A DNA stretch of 64,000 bases from the NCBI GenBank assembly GCA_036971615.1, contig JAYKKR010000012.1:868001-932000 (forward strand), read 5' to 3'. Under the pieces are notes generated by a model. It saw nothing but the letters and a program-made list of their open reading frames with translations. It did no database searches and was not told the DNA's origin. The position numbers and the translations under genes were made by a program. How positions within the stretch are numbered: position 1 is the first letter of the stretch; each line of letters starts with the position of its first letter. The stretch comes from Amyloporia xantha. Lineage: Eukaryota; Basidiomycota; Agaricomycetes; Polyporales; Adustoporiaceae. This document shows, one piece after another, positions 23,141 through 33,828 of the stretch.

Positions 23141-24360
23141 ATTTACCGGGTTCGGCTCGGCAGGATTTTGGTATATGCATCTTGGATAGCGTCTCCGAAG
23201 TTCAGTCCTGAACCCAGGTCCGAACCCCGAACCGGTGAACCGGACCTGAGGTTCAGGTCCGGTCCACGTTCGGTCCGGCCGTTGGCCGCTAGGTTCGGTC
23301 CGCGGTTCTGGGCCTGCAGCGCGTTGGTCGAACGTGGTGCGAACGCGTCCGAACCGAGAACCGATTTAGGCAATATGATCGATCTGATCGAGATCAATCT
23401 TCACCGTCCGTCCGAATTCCCGTACCATTCCCCTCCCCGCAACCTCCAGACGTCGTCCTCGACGGCTCTCCCCCACCCACCCTCCAACGCTGTCCGCACG
23501 CCAGTCTCGTGCAATCCTCGCTCCTCCCTTCCTCGCTGCAGATCGCCCTCCCCCGCTCCTCCACCTCGTGCTTCCTGTGCAGCCTCTTGCAGCCATGACT
23601 GTGTCGACCAACGCTCGCCCCACGTCTCGTGGCAGTTTCTGTCGGCACCCACCAGCGACGGCGTCAGGTCCGCCACCACAACTCAAGGACAAACCGCCGG
23701 CGTTGCGCGTTGCGCATCGCCAGCACATGCATTCGCAAGCACACATCGAAGGTAATGCAGAGCGACGCGGATTCACTCGGCATCCGCGCGTTCCTCGCGC
23801 AATCAACCTCGGAGTGGCAACCTGACGCAACGTGACTGGCGCCGTCAAGCTCGGGCGTAGGTAGCAGGAGCCGGGCCTCTACAGGTGCGAGATACTGCTA
23901 GGCCCCTTTGCTGACAACCTGACATCGCACCGCAGGCACATCGTCCACGCGTGTCGATCTGACAAGGAGCTTGACCGTGGGTGCGAACTCGACAGGTGCA
24001 TGGCCAGATGGAGCCGCGTTTGACGGAGGGCAAGGAGCTGTAGTAGCAAGACACCGCCAACGGCGTATGCCAACCCGTGCGTGTCTACGTCGAGCATCGC
24101 GTCCGGGCAGTCTGCCATCTCATTAATTGGTGTACTAAACAGCTGGATGGTTTGTACAGTAGACTAGTATAAAATGAATAAAATTGGTCAATTTAAGTTA
24201 CAGGTTCAGAAGGTCCGAACTGGTTACGAACCTGAACCGAACCTGCTGAACCGGTTCAGGAGGTTCGGTTCAGGTTCAGGTTCAGGTTCAGACATATGGA
24301 TGTGGGTTCGGTTCGGGGTTCGGCCAAAATACCTGCCGAACTGAACTGAACTTAGGAGAC
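23141..24360. mobile_element. Candidate non-autonomous DNA element with inverted ends
   Basis: The left end reads GTTCGGCTCGGCAGGATTTT and the reverse complement of the right end reads GTTCAGTTCGGCAGGTATTT, so the ends are imperfect inverted repeats sharing TTCGGCAGG and ATTTTGG. Just inside both ends are clusters of GGTTCGG/GGTTCAG units (23205-23300 and 24200-24350), in opposite senses. The roughly 0.8 kb core (23400-24120) is GC-rich and encodes nothing I recognise as a transposase. I could not identify a target-site duplication. The layout resembles MITE-like derivatives of cut-and-paste transposons, but the superfamily is open. Confidence 0.5.
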
Positions 24361-24361
24361 G

Positions 24362-25453
24362 CTAATCTTGGACTCCGAGTTCAAAACTGGAATCGGGGGA
24401 TGGTTTGTATGTAGAGTCGACATTACTGGAGACCGGAGAGATCATGTTGTACTTGCACACCGCCCAACAAAACCAATTTCCCACACATGCTATCAGGACA
24501 ATATTCCTTTTTCCTTGAGCTCCAAAGTAAACCGCCGCCTGGTTGCGAACTCCTGCTTGCGCCTCAACAAATTTCCTTCGCCAAGTGATGTCGAATTGAT
24601 GTATAAACCCATCACCGCGCCACGATTCCGGGATTTTGGGCAAGCCCTTGACCTCACAGATAGCCAAGACTCTGAACTTGTCAACAATACGGGTACCTTT
24701 ATAAAGTTGAGACATTTCCTCTCGGGTGGTGACTTGCTCAAAAGTGTCGATTGGATGAGGGTACCCTTGATGACCATCTAAAAAAAAGAGAGAGAAGTCA
24801 GGAAGCCTGGACATCCTCCGATTCTCTCCGTCACTGTTGGTTTGCTGCTTTGATAAAGCATACTGAGGGCCAACTCTGAAGTTTGCCGGGCCTCCAGGAA
24901 GGAAACCATAGAATGCATGGGTCCAGTATATGTAGAAGTGACATTCCAAGCCGTACGGGTTGTGCTCATCGAAGTCACCCGCCAGGGCCTGGATAGTGTC
25001 GAGCTCCGCTTTATGGGCAGGATCCATCCCTTTGAGGAGAGACAGATCGAGCGCTTCCAGTGAGCGAGAGAGGTGCATAGTGTCGATAGCGATCACGAAG
25101 ATGGACTTCAATCTGATTAAATACCTCAACCCCAGGCCACATCCCTGACCACATCGCGGAGCTGTAAAGAACGGTGTGGCTGGAAACAAGTACAATACAT
25201 CTTGGATGGACCAGGTCCCACGGAAACCATTCGAGTAATAAGTACAAGTAAGATCTGATGGGGATAAGTATTTCCAGCCGAAGTAGGTCGAAGTCCGATT
25301 GATCGCTTGGTTGTGGCCAACATCATGTGATATGTTGTTTATAAAGCGCAAATCCTCCAGAGCCACGCCTGATAACATCACTTGGTTAGAGACGGCGCTG
25401 CTCCGCCCGCCCGAGCCCAAATGACCTCTAGTCACCATTGTTGCAGGTGTCAT
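24362..25453 (-). CDS. Candidate PD-(D/E)XK-fold nuclease-like protein
   Basis: One open frame of 363 codons. The C-terminal half shows a pattern seen in restriction-endonuclease-like folds: LPDFSLFF (PD), then about 55 residues later AICEVKGLP (ExK), then a helix with FVEAQAGVRNQAAVYF and a following hydrophobic strand IVLIACVGNWFCWAV. The N-terminal half is unlike anything I know. A long pyrimidine tract ending in AG at about 24779 could be a 3' splice site, so the PD segment might belong to an intron; in that case the exon structure given here is wrong. It abuts the candidate mobile element at 24360, so it may be element cargo or just a neighbour. No catalysis is shown. Confidence 0.45.
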   Translation of the reverse strand: MTPATMVTRGHLGSGGRSSAVSNQVMLSGVALEDLRFINNISHDVGHNQAINRTSTYFGWKYLSPSDLTCTYYSNGFRGTWSIQDVLYLFPATPFFTAPRCGQGCGLGLRYLIRLKSIFVIAIDTMHLSRSLEALDLSLLKGMDPAHKAELDTIQALAGDFDEHNPYGLECHFYIYWTHAFYGFLPGGPANFRVGPQYALSKQQTNSDGENRRMSRLPDFSLFFLDGHQGYPHPIDTFEQVTTREEMSQLYKGTRIVDKFRVLAICEVKGLPKIPESWRGDGFIHQFDITWRRKFVEAQAGVRNQAAVYFGAQGKRNIVLIACVGNWFCWAVCKYNMISPVSSNVDSTYKPSPDSSFELGVQD

Positions 25454-25761
25454 GTACTTATTGATATTGGATGCATGACATCTGCGATCGTCCTGCGTGA
25501 ATGGCCAACGAAATGAATTGATTTCGTGTCGCTGCCACTCTCTCGCGCGAGCCGGCTGGTTCGGGGAGTGCGTTGCGTGCGGATGTGCGTGCGTCGGGGG
25601 CAGCCCGATGGGGGCGACGCAGACCGACGCGCAACGCGAGCTCCGGGAACCGACGACCGGGCCGAGCTCAAGCCGGTGGGAGCGAAATACATGAGCGAAA
25701 CACTACGTAAGACAAGAGGGAATGCGGATGGGAGGGGTGAGAGAAACGGAGCAATACTCGA

Positions 25762-25861
25762 AGTCAAGCGACTATCGAGTACGCGATGTAAGGAACAGAC
25801 GACGGAGAAGAAGAAAGTAGTCAAGTACCTATCGAGTACGCGATGTAAGGAACAGACGACG
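25762..25861 (+). repeat. Short tandem duplication, two 43 bp units
   Basis: A stretch containing CTATCGAGTACGCGATGTAA and GGAACAGACGACG occurs twice, 57 bp apart, with only a few differences. It lies in the otherwise gene-free interval 25454-26502. Confidence 0.75.
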
Positions 25862-26502
25862 AGGAAAGACTGAAAGCAGCGAGAGCTATATATACTAGAG
25901 GGAATAGGGGTCATGTCTATTGTCCATGGTGAGCGCAGAGGCCGTCGAGGGTGGCCCGTCAAAGCGCGATGGTCAAGGCGCGTTGCGCAGAGGAGCGGAA
26001 TCACGTGGCGTCCTACGCAGACCCTGGACAAGCTTGCTTGTCCAATTCTTATCACGCTCGATTTGAAACATACATTGATCAAGTAGGGAACGATGAATCG
26101 CCGGGATCATCGTGTATGCACCAACACAATATGCAGGCAGCTGGTGCCATCTTCCATTATCTCCCCCTCATCATTTGCTTCCTCTACAGCATGTAATTTT
26201 AGAGGACTCTTGCTAATGTAGTCCCAAATGCATGCCAAGGAAAGCCTAGCGCCAGGGAGCCGACGAAAAGACAGAAAGACGCCAATTGCGACGACCGCCA
26301 TCACGTGAAGACCCGCAACGAGCCTCAGCGAATCATACACTCGCTTGCTCATCACGTGAGCGGGTAAATGTTGCGGGTGCAACAAGGTGGAGCTGATTTG
26401 TCAGCACCATACACCGTACATCAATTGATAACCAAATGACAGGTCATTTGGGAAATCAACTACCGAGTACGCACCGTTCACTTCTACAACTTGCATTCAA
26501 AG

Positions 26503-27129
26503 ATGCCTTGGGTCCTTGGTTGGCCTATAACTGATGAATATGCGATTAATTTCGCCAAAAAACACGGCCTTCTTTCCAACGTCAAGGGCGTCACGGACCT
26601 CCGTCTGTATCTCGCAGCGGTCGAGTATATCGCAACGATGAGCAATTGTACCAATGTTCTGAGTTGTTGGGTCGACGGTAATCTTGAAATTGTGTACGCT
26701 ATCTACGTCGACTACAGGGACAGGCGCAAGCGGCCTACCTATAGCTCGATAGACCCCTCCCAGGTCGTACCCATAGAATACGCCTACAGACTCGCGAAGC
26801 TTCTGCGCACCAATGAGGAGGCCCACTGGTATCGGTACGATGACGGGACTTACAATCCCTTGGATGGGGAGCTACTTCCTGACACAGGCGTTTGGGAGTC
26901 GGATTCGGACGAGGAGCTGTCCGATGGTGATGCCACAGAGACACAGGATGACAGCGACGATGAAGAACAGAGCGATGACGAGGTGGATAACAATGAAGAA
27001 GCTGAAGGTTGCGAGGAAAGTGGAGATGGCAATGTGAATGGCAACGTTGGCCACAATTTGTCCTCAGATTTTGGTACGTCTAAAGGAGCTTCGTTCGACG
27101 GGATGTTCGGGTCTAATGTCTGTTCTTAG
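26503..27129 (+). CDS. Small uncharacterised protein with acidic tail
   Basis: Single exon, 208 residues, starting MPWVLGWPITDEYAINFAKK. The first 130 residues look folded (mixed alpha/beta, YAYRLAKLLRTNEEAHWYRY); residues about 140-185 are an almost uninterrupted Asp/Glu-rich tail (DSDEELSDGDATETQDDSDD). Such tails occur in histone- or basic-protein-binding factors, but no function can be assigned. No known domain recognised; it may be lineage-specific to basidiomycetes. Confidence 0.55.
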   Translation: MPWVLGWPITDEYAINFAKKHGLLSNVKGVTDLRLYLAAVEYIATMSNCTNVLSCWVDGNLEIVYAIYVDYRDRRKRPTYSSIDPSQVVPIEYAYRLAKLLRTNEEAHWYRYDDGTYNPLDGELLPDTGVWESDSDEELSDGDATETQDDSDDEEQSDDEVDNNEEAEGCEESGDGNVNGNVGHNLSSDFGTSKGASFDGMFGSNVCS

Positions 27130-27934
27130 CTCTAAAATGCACCACTTGATTAGTGCATGTTCAATTGTCCAATTTGACCTATCGTCGTGCTCTCGTCCGT
27201 CTCTGCTCTTATAGTCCAATTTCATTTGCGTTTTCGCTGCTGTCTGGTTTTTGTTATCGTGCCGGGAAGGATCTAGTAATCTTATGGTCATGTCGGGGAA
27301 GGGATCATGTATATTAAGCATGACTACAGTGCCAGGTTTTGACTGCCAATTTTATAACCCAGGTGTATCGGCAGCACACAGTGACACATATTTGACTCAA
27401 CGGGTGCGTATGTTGCACCGCAGCCGTGGCATAACGCACGAATAAAGGCAGATAATAGTTGTGGTTAGATCTGTGCTACGACGGCTGCCAGATTTCCTTC
27501 ATCAATTTGCATTTCCTGTACATTTGGCTTATTGCGATCTGTGAAGCTAGTGCTACTGTAAGTTGAATAATAATAGACACTTCAAACGCCACGGTTCTCG
27601 ATGTTCAACTCGCTGCTTGGATGGGGCGGTTGATTGACAAGGAGCTCAAGCGGCCAAGCGCCACCTTTCTGCGCCGTTCTCTAACTTGTAGCAGTCGAGC
27701 GTGAGCGATGGCTACTGCTCAACGACAAGATGGCGGCACAGTCGGCGACCTGTGATAACCGCAATCCTAGTTGCTCAGCTTGCGCTCCGCATTGCCTGTA
27801 TCAGATTTTGCGACTCTGTATAAAGGAGCTCCTGATCTTCCAACTGTTTTGTCACCAAATGCTATTTCGATTCGCTCGATATGGTGGCTAATTTGTGCCA
27901 TCCTCTACTCATTTCTTACAATTTCGCTAATCTG
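27130..27934. other. Intergenic, nothing recognised
   Basis: No coding signal or repeat recognised on either strand before the partner-gene relic begins at about 27935. Confidence 0.35.
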
Positions 27935-28200
27935 CGGCGCTTGGTTCTGAACTATGGCCATGTATCCCCCCCATCCCTCCGGCGTACTTCTCGTGCTGGA
28001 AAGAAGGACAACGCTACCATAGACTTTCAGATGTGTCTGCTGCATGGTAAGCCGGTACACCCTTGCGACGTTGGTGGCTGGAAAGACTATAATGAAGGTG
28101 ATTCAGATCCCAGACATGCCACAGCTCCTATACCGACGAGATCGTACTATCACAAGCGTCTCGCGGTTAGAACGTGTCTAATTGCACCTCGTATAACGGA
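27935..28200 (+). pseudogene. Relic of the kinase-partner gene 3' end
   Basis: This matches the last part of the copy B membrane-partner gene (about 20936-21180): GGCGCTTGG, then GGAAAGAAGGACAACGCTAC, CCTTGCGACGTTGGTGGCTGG and ATGCCACAGCTCCTA-like stretches in the same order, plus the 3' flank. The N-terminal three exons are missing and the frame is shifted. It is nearly 7 kb from the main array, beyond the candidate mobile element and two other genes, so a fragment was moved or left behind by rearrangement. Confidence 0.72.
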
Positions 28201-29281
28201 TATACCCTGGAAATGCTGCTGCACGGCCCTAACGTTTTCGGCAGACTGAGGGCGGCTCACGAATACCAGCGAAGGCGTGTTTGGCCTCATGCCCTGCGAG
28301 CAGACTAGAGAACTGAAGCGAATGGTGTGGCTGGGAGACAATGGATGCGATCGTCTGCGATATAGCCGGCCTGTGCTATAGTGCTTTTTCTTCGCCGAAC
28401 GACATCATGATCATTCACCATGATGGCACACAGCCGCGTCTCGCCGGTTGTGAGTGTCCCTGTGGGCCCATGGTAAGTATCTGTAACTCGAGCTTCCGGA
28501 CACGCGTTTACGGCATGCAGATGTACGCTTAATAGATATCAAGGTTATGCAAATAGGGCGGATTTTAGTTTGTTGGCCCGGGGCCTTCATCCTTACATTT
28601 GTGACTTCGGCTGGGAGCCACGCTGAAGGCTACAATCGCTATCGCAGTCATTCCCGATCCAGTCAACTCGGTTCAAACTGCGATACATATGTCTTCACTT
28701 CTCCATAACTCCAGCACTTGGTTTACGGGTGACTGGTGCTGCTGCTCAAAATGTTTAGGGTGATAAAACTTGAGCCTTTCTGGTACGTACTTTGATATCT
28801 TCCCTCCTTGTTGATCTACTCAAATCGTTCCAGTTATAGATATTTGATTCATACTGCACGCGAAAGACTACCCTGTATGTCGCCTGCACTTGGAAATAGA
28901 GAGTTACATTAAACATCACCTTTACATGACAAGAATGCGACCGCGACGAGACGCGGTCACGAGACGCGTATCCTTTTGAGCGTCTCTTGCCTTTTCCGGA
29001 GCCCTTGTCGATCGCGTACCAACATGATCCAGACACAGCCTTGTACTCTTCTTCCAGAACACTCTTGATAAAATTTCTCTCCAGGAGGACATAATGGAAT
29101 GGTCGCCTTGGTATCGTTTTCCCAAAAACGTCGACCTTGTAATATTGGGCTTGGGTAAAGTGACTGCGCTAGGCAACGGCCACCTTCAATGTGGCCTCGC
29201 TTCCAGTGTGGCCAATCTAGATTACAAATAGTTCAACTCAGCTTCAACATAGGGGTGCAGCAACTTACCACCGTAACCGCT
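28201..29281. other. Intergenic, nothing recognised
   Basis: Several short open frames on both strands, none with recognisable motifs or convincing splice links. The right end should hold the promoter of the membrane-protein gene starting at 29389. Confidence 0.35.
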
Positions 29282-29316
29282 ACCACCACCACCACCACCA
29301 CCACCACCACCACCAC
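29282..29316 (+). repeat. (ACC)n microsatellite upstream of 29389 gene
   Basis: About eleven consecutive ACC triplets, 73 bp before the ATG of the next gene, probably within its 5' untranslated leader. Confidence 0.9.
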
Positions 29317-29388
29317 TCACGCTCCGCTCTGCAGCCCTCAGCCATCTCGTCAACTCCACATAACCACTCTCTCAACTAGGCGTTCATT

Positions 29389-30694
29389 ATGGATTTTCAA
29401 AAATACCTCACCCTCATTTTACGCATATTATGCTTCCTCTTCCCATTCCAGTGGGCGCAGACCAAAATAACGCTGAAGCTAATAGACATCGACAGGATGT
29501 TGGCAAAGCGCTACGGTCCCTTCTGCGAGTCCGTCAAGGGTCGCTGGCGTCTCTGGTGGCGCGAAAAGTTCGCTCTGTTCTACTGGACACCACGGGAATG
29601 GCGGATTGACCACTGGCACGACTTCTACCACTACTCCCGCTGGCCGCAGGCTATACATTACTCCCCTGATTTTACATTTCCTTGCCCGAAGGAAGGGTGA
29701 GCAGAACATACCCATTTTGTGCGCTATACTAACCACGGCGCCTTTCCTATGTTTTTCGCCACTCTTGATCATCCTCGATTTTCCCGCCGATCTGTCTGCC
29801 AGCCAAGTGCGTGTGGAGCTCTACGATAGCATGAAACAGTGGTCGATGCAGCACACTCGAACTCGTTGCGACATAGAGCGCTGGGACTGCTTCACTCACA
29901 TTCCGCCGTCGATACAGAACTTTACCCTCGAGCGAAACGGTGATCTAGACCTCGGCGTGGTTAAGCGGTACTGGGGCCTTCAGAATATGCGCGTGAGTTG
30001 AGTTTGCATGTGTCCTGAGAGTAGAGCAGGACTGATCTGAACGTCTGACAGTTCATCAACTGGCGCAAACTCACCTACTTCGAGCCCGGTGACGAAGAGA
30101 GGCTGTCTTCTGCAGCAGTGGGTCTGCTCTGGCATGTTCCGTACAATGATCCAATTCCCACCCTGCGTATAGTGGGTACGTCCATACCCACCGTATCACC
30201 ATTCTCAAACAATGGCTAACGCTGAACATTTTGTGACCTCCCCTCGTCCAGAGAAACCGGATGCACGCACTCTTGATATTCGGTGGCGGCGCGAGCAACG
30301 GATGCAGAAGTGGTACATGCGACCCTTCCATTGGGCAGCTTCTTGTCGTGCCTATTTCTTCTGGGTGTATTACATCATACATCACGACATTGCCGGCACA
30401 TACAGCTATGGAGCGCAAAGCTTATGGGGCGAATGCTTCCTCTCTCTTCTTCACTTGATCCGAAATCTGGCGATCCTCGCGGCGCTTTGGTGGATTGGCA
30501 GTCGACCTGTTGTACAAGATTTCGCAGCATGGATGGCTCCTATAGTGCGGGACTTCGTGACGTGGGCGGTTCCCATCATACATGATTTTGCGGTCAGGGC
30601 GGCCCCTGTCATCAAGGATGCCTTTGTGGCGATTTGCGACGGGTTATGTCTCGCATATCGAGAGGCGATGGCTATTTACGGGAGGTGGCAATAA
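29389..30694 (+). CDS. Uncharacterised membrane protein with 11-residue C-terminal repeats
   Basis: Four exons (29389-29696, 29803-29992, 30052-30175, 30252-30694) give 354 residues; the phases join exactly. Residues about 7-22 (LTLILRILCFLFPFQW) may be a signal anchor. A second hydrophobic segment (LIRNLAILAALWWIG) lies near residue 280. It is followed by four copies of an 11-residue unit: PVVQDFAAWMA, PIVRDFVTWAV, PIIHDFAVRAA, PVIKDAFVAIC. The middle is Trp- and Arg-rich (KGRWRLWWREKF). The repeat should form an amphipathic helix. No family recognised; the short gene-dense basic/aromatic style suggests a lineage-specific protein. Confidence 0.65.
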
Positions 30695-31494
30695 GCTTGA
30701 AGGAGTCAACGGGAGAATATGCTGTACGATAGACGCTCGCAGGTTGTTTCTTTACCTATGCTGATGTCCTCCGGGGCATGGACTTGTATGTTTTCTAGTA
30801 TGCGATTTACTTACTGTATGCCTTCCACTTGATTATGCATCTCCTTCTTTATCCTCTGCGCTGCTAGCTAGTGGGATCTGCACGTGTGGACCGATAACTA
30901 AAGAAGACTTACAAAACGAATCTTCTTACGCCCGACTGTGGATGTGGTCGCGATCGCGTGCGCCGTGCTTGTACTAAAACGGTAGGAACACTTCCTCTTT
31001 TGGGAGATACGGTTTCTGACCGACGATCTATTCCCGTCAGCCGCAGTTCTAGATCGAAGACCTAATCTGTCAGCTAATGTCAGCCGCACCCAGTATATAT
31101 AAGACAGAACTCGAGAGGTTGGAGCACGACGTTGCTTTCCCTCTTGCCTCCATCTTCCTACCAATACTCTCCTAGGCTGCGGCAAGTCATTCCGCCTAGC
31201 AGTCCATCCACTTCATTCACTCGAGTTTACCGTGAAGGCATAGACGTTTGTCCTGAGGAGGTATGTCTGCGCTAGGTGACCGCGGGGTCCGGGATATCCG
31301 CTCTCTCGTCGGAAGTTGACGTCTAGTCTAGGCATTCCCCGCCAGCCGCCTAACTTACCAGTGCGTAACGAAGCAGCCATCACGACTGCCTTCAGGGCTG
31401 AAAATACTACCTCCACTGATCATGCAACGGAACTATTATGGCATGAGCCTGTATACAATACTTTGTTGAGGTGCGCCGCAATCGTTTCACGGTA
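30695..31494. other. Intergenic between converging genes
   Basis: 3' flanks of the membrane-protein gene and the twin-ABC gene. No further gene recognised. Confidence 0.4.
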
Positions 31495-33383
31495 TTATTC
31501 CACCTCGTGCCCCTCCCCGTCCTTCAACAAGAATCGCCTCACGCCATCCTTGCGACTCCAAGGTACCTCGTCTTCCCAATGGCTGATCACCACACAAGCC
31601 TGTGTTTTCAGCAGCCCACCAGCACCGTCCGCCAGATACCTCCAAACAGCTTGCACCATCCGATCGTCCATCCCGGCCCACACCTCATCAAGCAGGACAA
31701 GCTTAGGCTGACCGACAAGCGCACGCATCAAGAGGACGATGGACTGCTCCCCTGGGCTGAGGTCGATGAACTGCCGCTTCGCGAACGCCTTGTCCTCGTC
31801 AGCCTCGTGTGTTCCGTCGCTCACCCGGCCGGACCATGCCCGCGGGCCAAGACCCTCCAGCACCTCCCACATTCTCTTCACGCGCCAGCGCTCGAGCTCG
31901 CTTCCGGGCTCCAGGTCCGACCCATCTTCAGTATTCGTCCCCACATGCAGCCGGCCCCGGGGCACGAATGTCCCGTTGAACCCCGTACCGATAACATCCC
32001 AGACGGTGATACCCTGCCGCCTCGGAAACGCATTATGCAGCTCGGGCGACACACGGCCCATGTGCACGTTGAGCTGGACCGTCGGCCAGCTGGCCCGCTG
32101 CCGTCCGAAGAGCATCAGCTTGTCGGACTGCGCGAAGGACTGCGGGTGCTCGCCCGTGAGCATCGCGAGCAGCGTCGTCTTCCCCGCACCGTTCTCGCCT
32201 CGCAGGTGCCAGCGCGAGTTTTGGTGGATCGTCCAGTTGATGTCTTTGAGCACGTGCTTCTCGCCGTACTTCACGTTCAAACTCGACATGCGGACCAGTT
32301 CGTAGCCTAGCGGCCGTTTGCCTGGGATGTTATGGGATGAGGTGCTCCTCTCGGCTCGGTTCTCCTCCATTTCTGATGCAAGTTCTTCCTTAGTGCCTGT
32401 CAGGACCGTATGGTTAGCTGTGACAAGCGCAACATGTGTGATCCAGTCGGGCAACGGATCCTTGTGCCGCAGCCCAAGGATGATATGCGGAGATTTGGGG
32501 TCAGTAGAGATGTGCGACGTATGCAAGAAGTCCAGCATCAAAGCTCGTGTTTCGACATCCAGGCCGGCTGCAATGAACAGATAAAGGTGCAACGAGTCAG
32601 GAATGTCAACGGCAAGATCGGAAACACACGCATATACTCACTAAGTGGTTCATTTAAGATCAGTACCGCAGGCTGCTCCAAGAATGCCTTTGCAATCCGT
32701 GCTCGCCGCGTCTGCCCATTGCTCAAAGCAATAACAGGAAGATCGAGCAAGTCCGTCAGTTTCAGCGCCCTCGACAGCTCCGAAAAGTGCTTCCGTTTCT
32801 CGACCGCGCGTGCATTATCTCGCTCCTCCGAGGGTGTCTGCAAGTCGGGAATAGCTAATTGGTGCAAGGGCCGAGCAGTCTCGGGGAAGTAGGTCTCCCT
32901 CAACGTCCGCCTGTCCTCATAGCGAATGGCGCCATAGCGTGCGGTGTAGTCGACGAACTCTCTGGCTCCATGGCCGAAAGCCACCAGGCGAACATGGTGT
33001 GTCGGATCGAGGTGCCCGAGAAAGGGGAAGAGACCGTTCGGGGGCGCAGGGTGTATCCTACGATGGCCAATAAGGGCCTTAATTAAGGTGCGTTTGTTGC
33101 TGCCGTGACCTGGGCTGAGAATGGCCCAGGCCTCGCCTGGGTTGATGGTCCAGGAGATGTTGCGGAGGATAGGGTCGGCAGTAGTGGGTTGGCCCAGGGC
33201 ATAGATAGAAGAGTTTGGAATGTGGAGGATCGGCTTTTGAGAAGAATATGGATTAGAGGACGGAGAAAGCTCAGATGGTGAGTCGGATGCTGTTGGCACA
33301 CTGTACATGCGCGACGCTGCAGGTTGCAGGAAGAACGCGTGAAGAACGCGCCGGCGAGAACATGTCGACGCGGGACATAGCAT
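31495..33383 (-). CDS. Twin-ABC ATPase, ModF-like, probably mitochondrial
   Basis: Two exons (32642-33383, 31495-32577 side ending at 32567 after the intron 32568-32641) give 604 residues. The second ATPase half is complete: Walker A GENGAGKTTLL, signature LSPGEQ, Walker B LVLLDEVW and the H-loop VISHWEDE. The first half is degenerate: Walker A reads SPGHGSNKRTL, the signature is LSNGQ, and the Walker B acidic residue is Asn (LILNEP). There are no membrane segments, so it is a soluble ABC protein resembling bacterial ModF/PhrA-type tandem ATPases. The chosen ATG gives an Arg/Ser-rich, acid-poor N-terminus (MLCPASTCSRRRVLHAFFLQ) typical of a mitochondrial presequence. Role unknown. Confidence 0.82.
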
Positions 33384-33828
33384 GCCGACTTCTTGAGAGG
33401 CGCAAAAGGCCTTGGTGACCTGGCTCTTTGAGTCCGCGGTTCGTTTGCCAATGGAGACCAAAGTCACCTGTAGGCCTGAAGTCGATTTCTTGACTCACTC
33501 CTCGGCAAATGCCAAGTCGCTAAGATCGGATCGGCCGATCACATACTCGCCTCTTAAGCGCTCGAGTTATTCACACGTCGCGCGAGGAGTCAAACATTTT
33601 GAATACTGAACGTAACATCGTATCGCAGTGTACCTACATGGTCGCTGAAGAAGCACATGGGAATCATTCGTCCCTGACTCCACGCACGGTACAACAACCA
33701 GGACAGTTCTGAATTTACACCCTAGCCCGATCGAAGCCTGGGTCCCGGAAATCGTTCCCAAAACGCGACCTCAGATATCCAGAAAACAACGCCGATACAT
33801 AACGCAAAACGATCTCACTAACTCGTCA
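33384..33828. other. Intergenic
   Basis: Promoter side of the twin-ABC gene and 3' flank of the vacuolar protease gene. Nothing else recognised. Confidence 0.35.

Noticed and set aside
23168..23755. 195-codon open frame inside the inverted-end element
   Set aside because: Low-complexity composition, begins within the subterminal repeats, no transposase-like motif.
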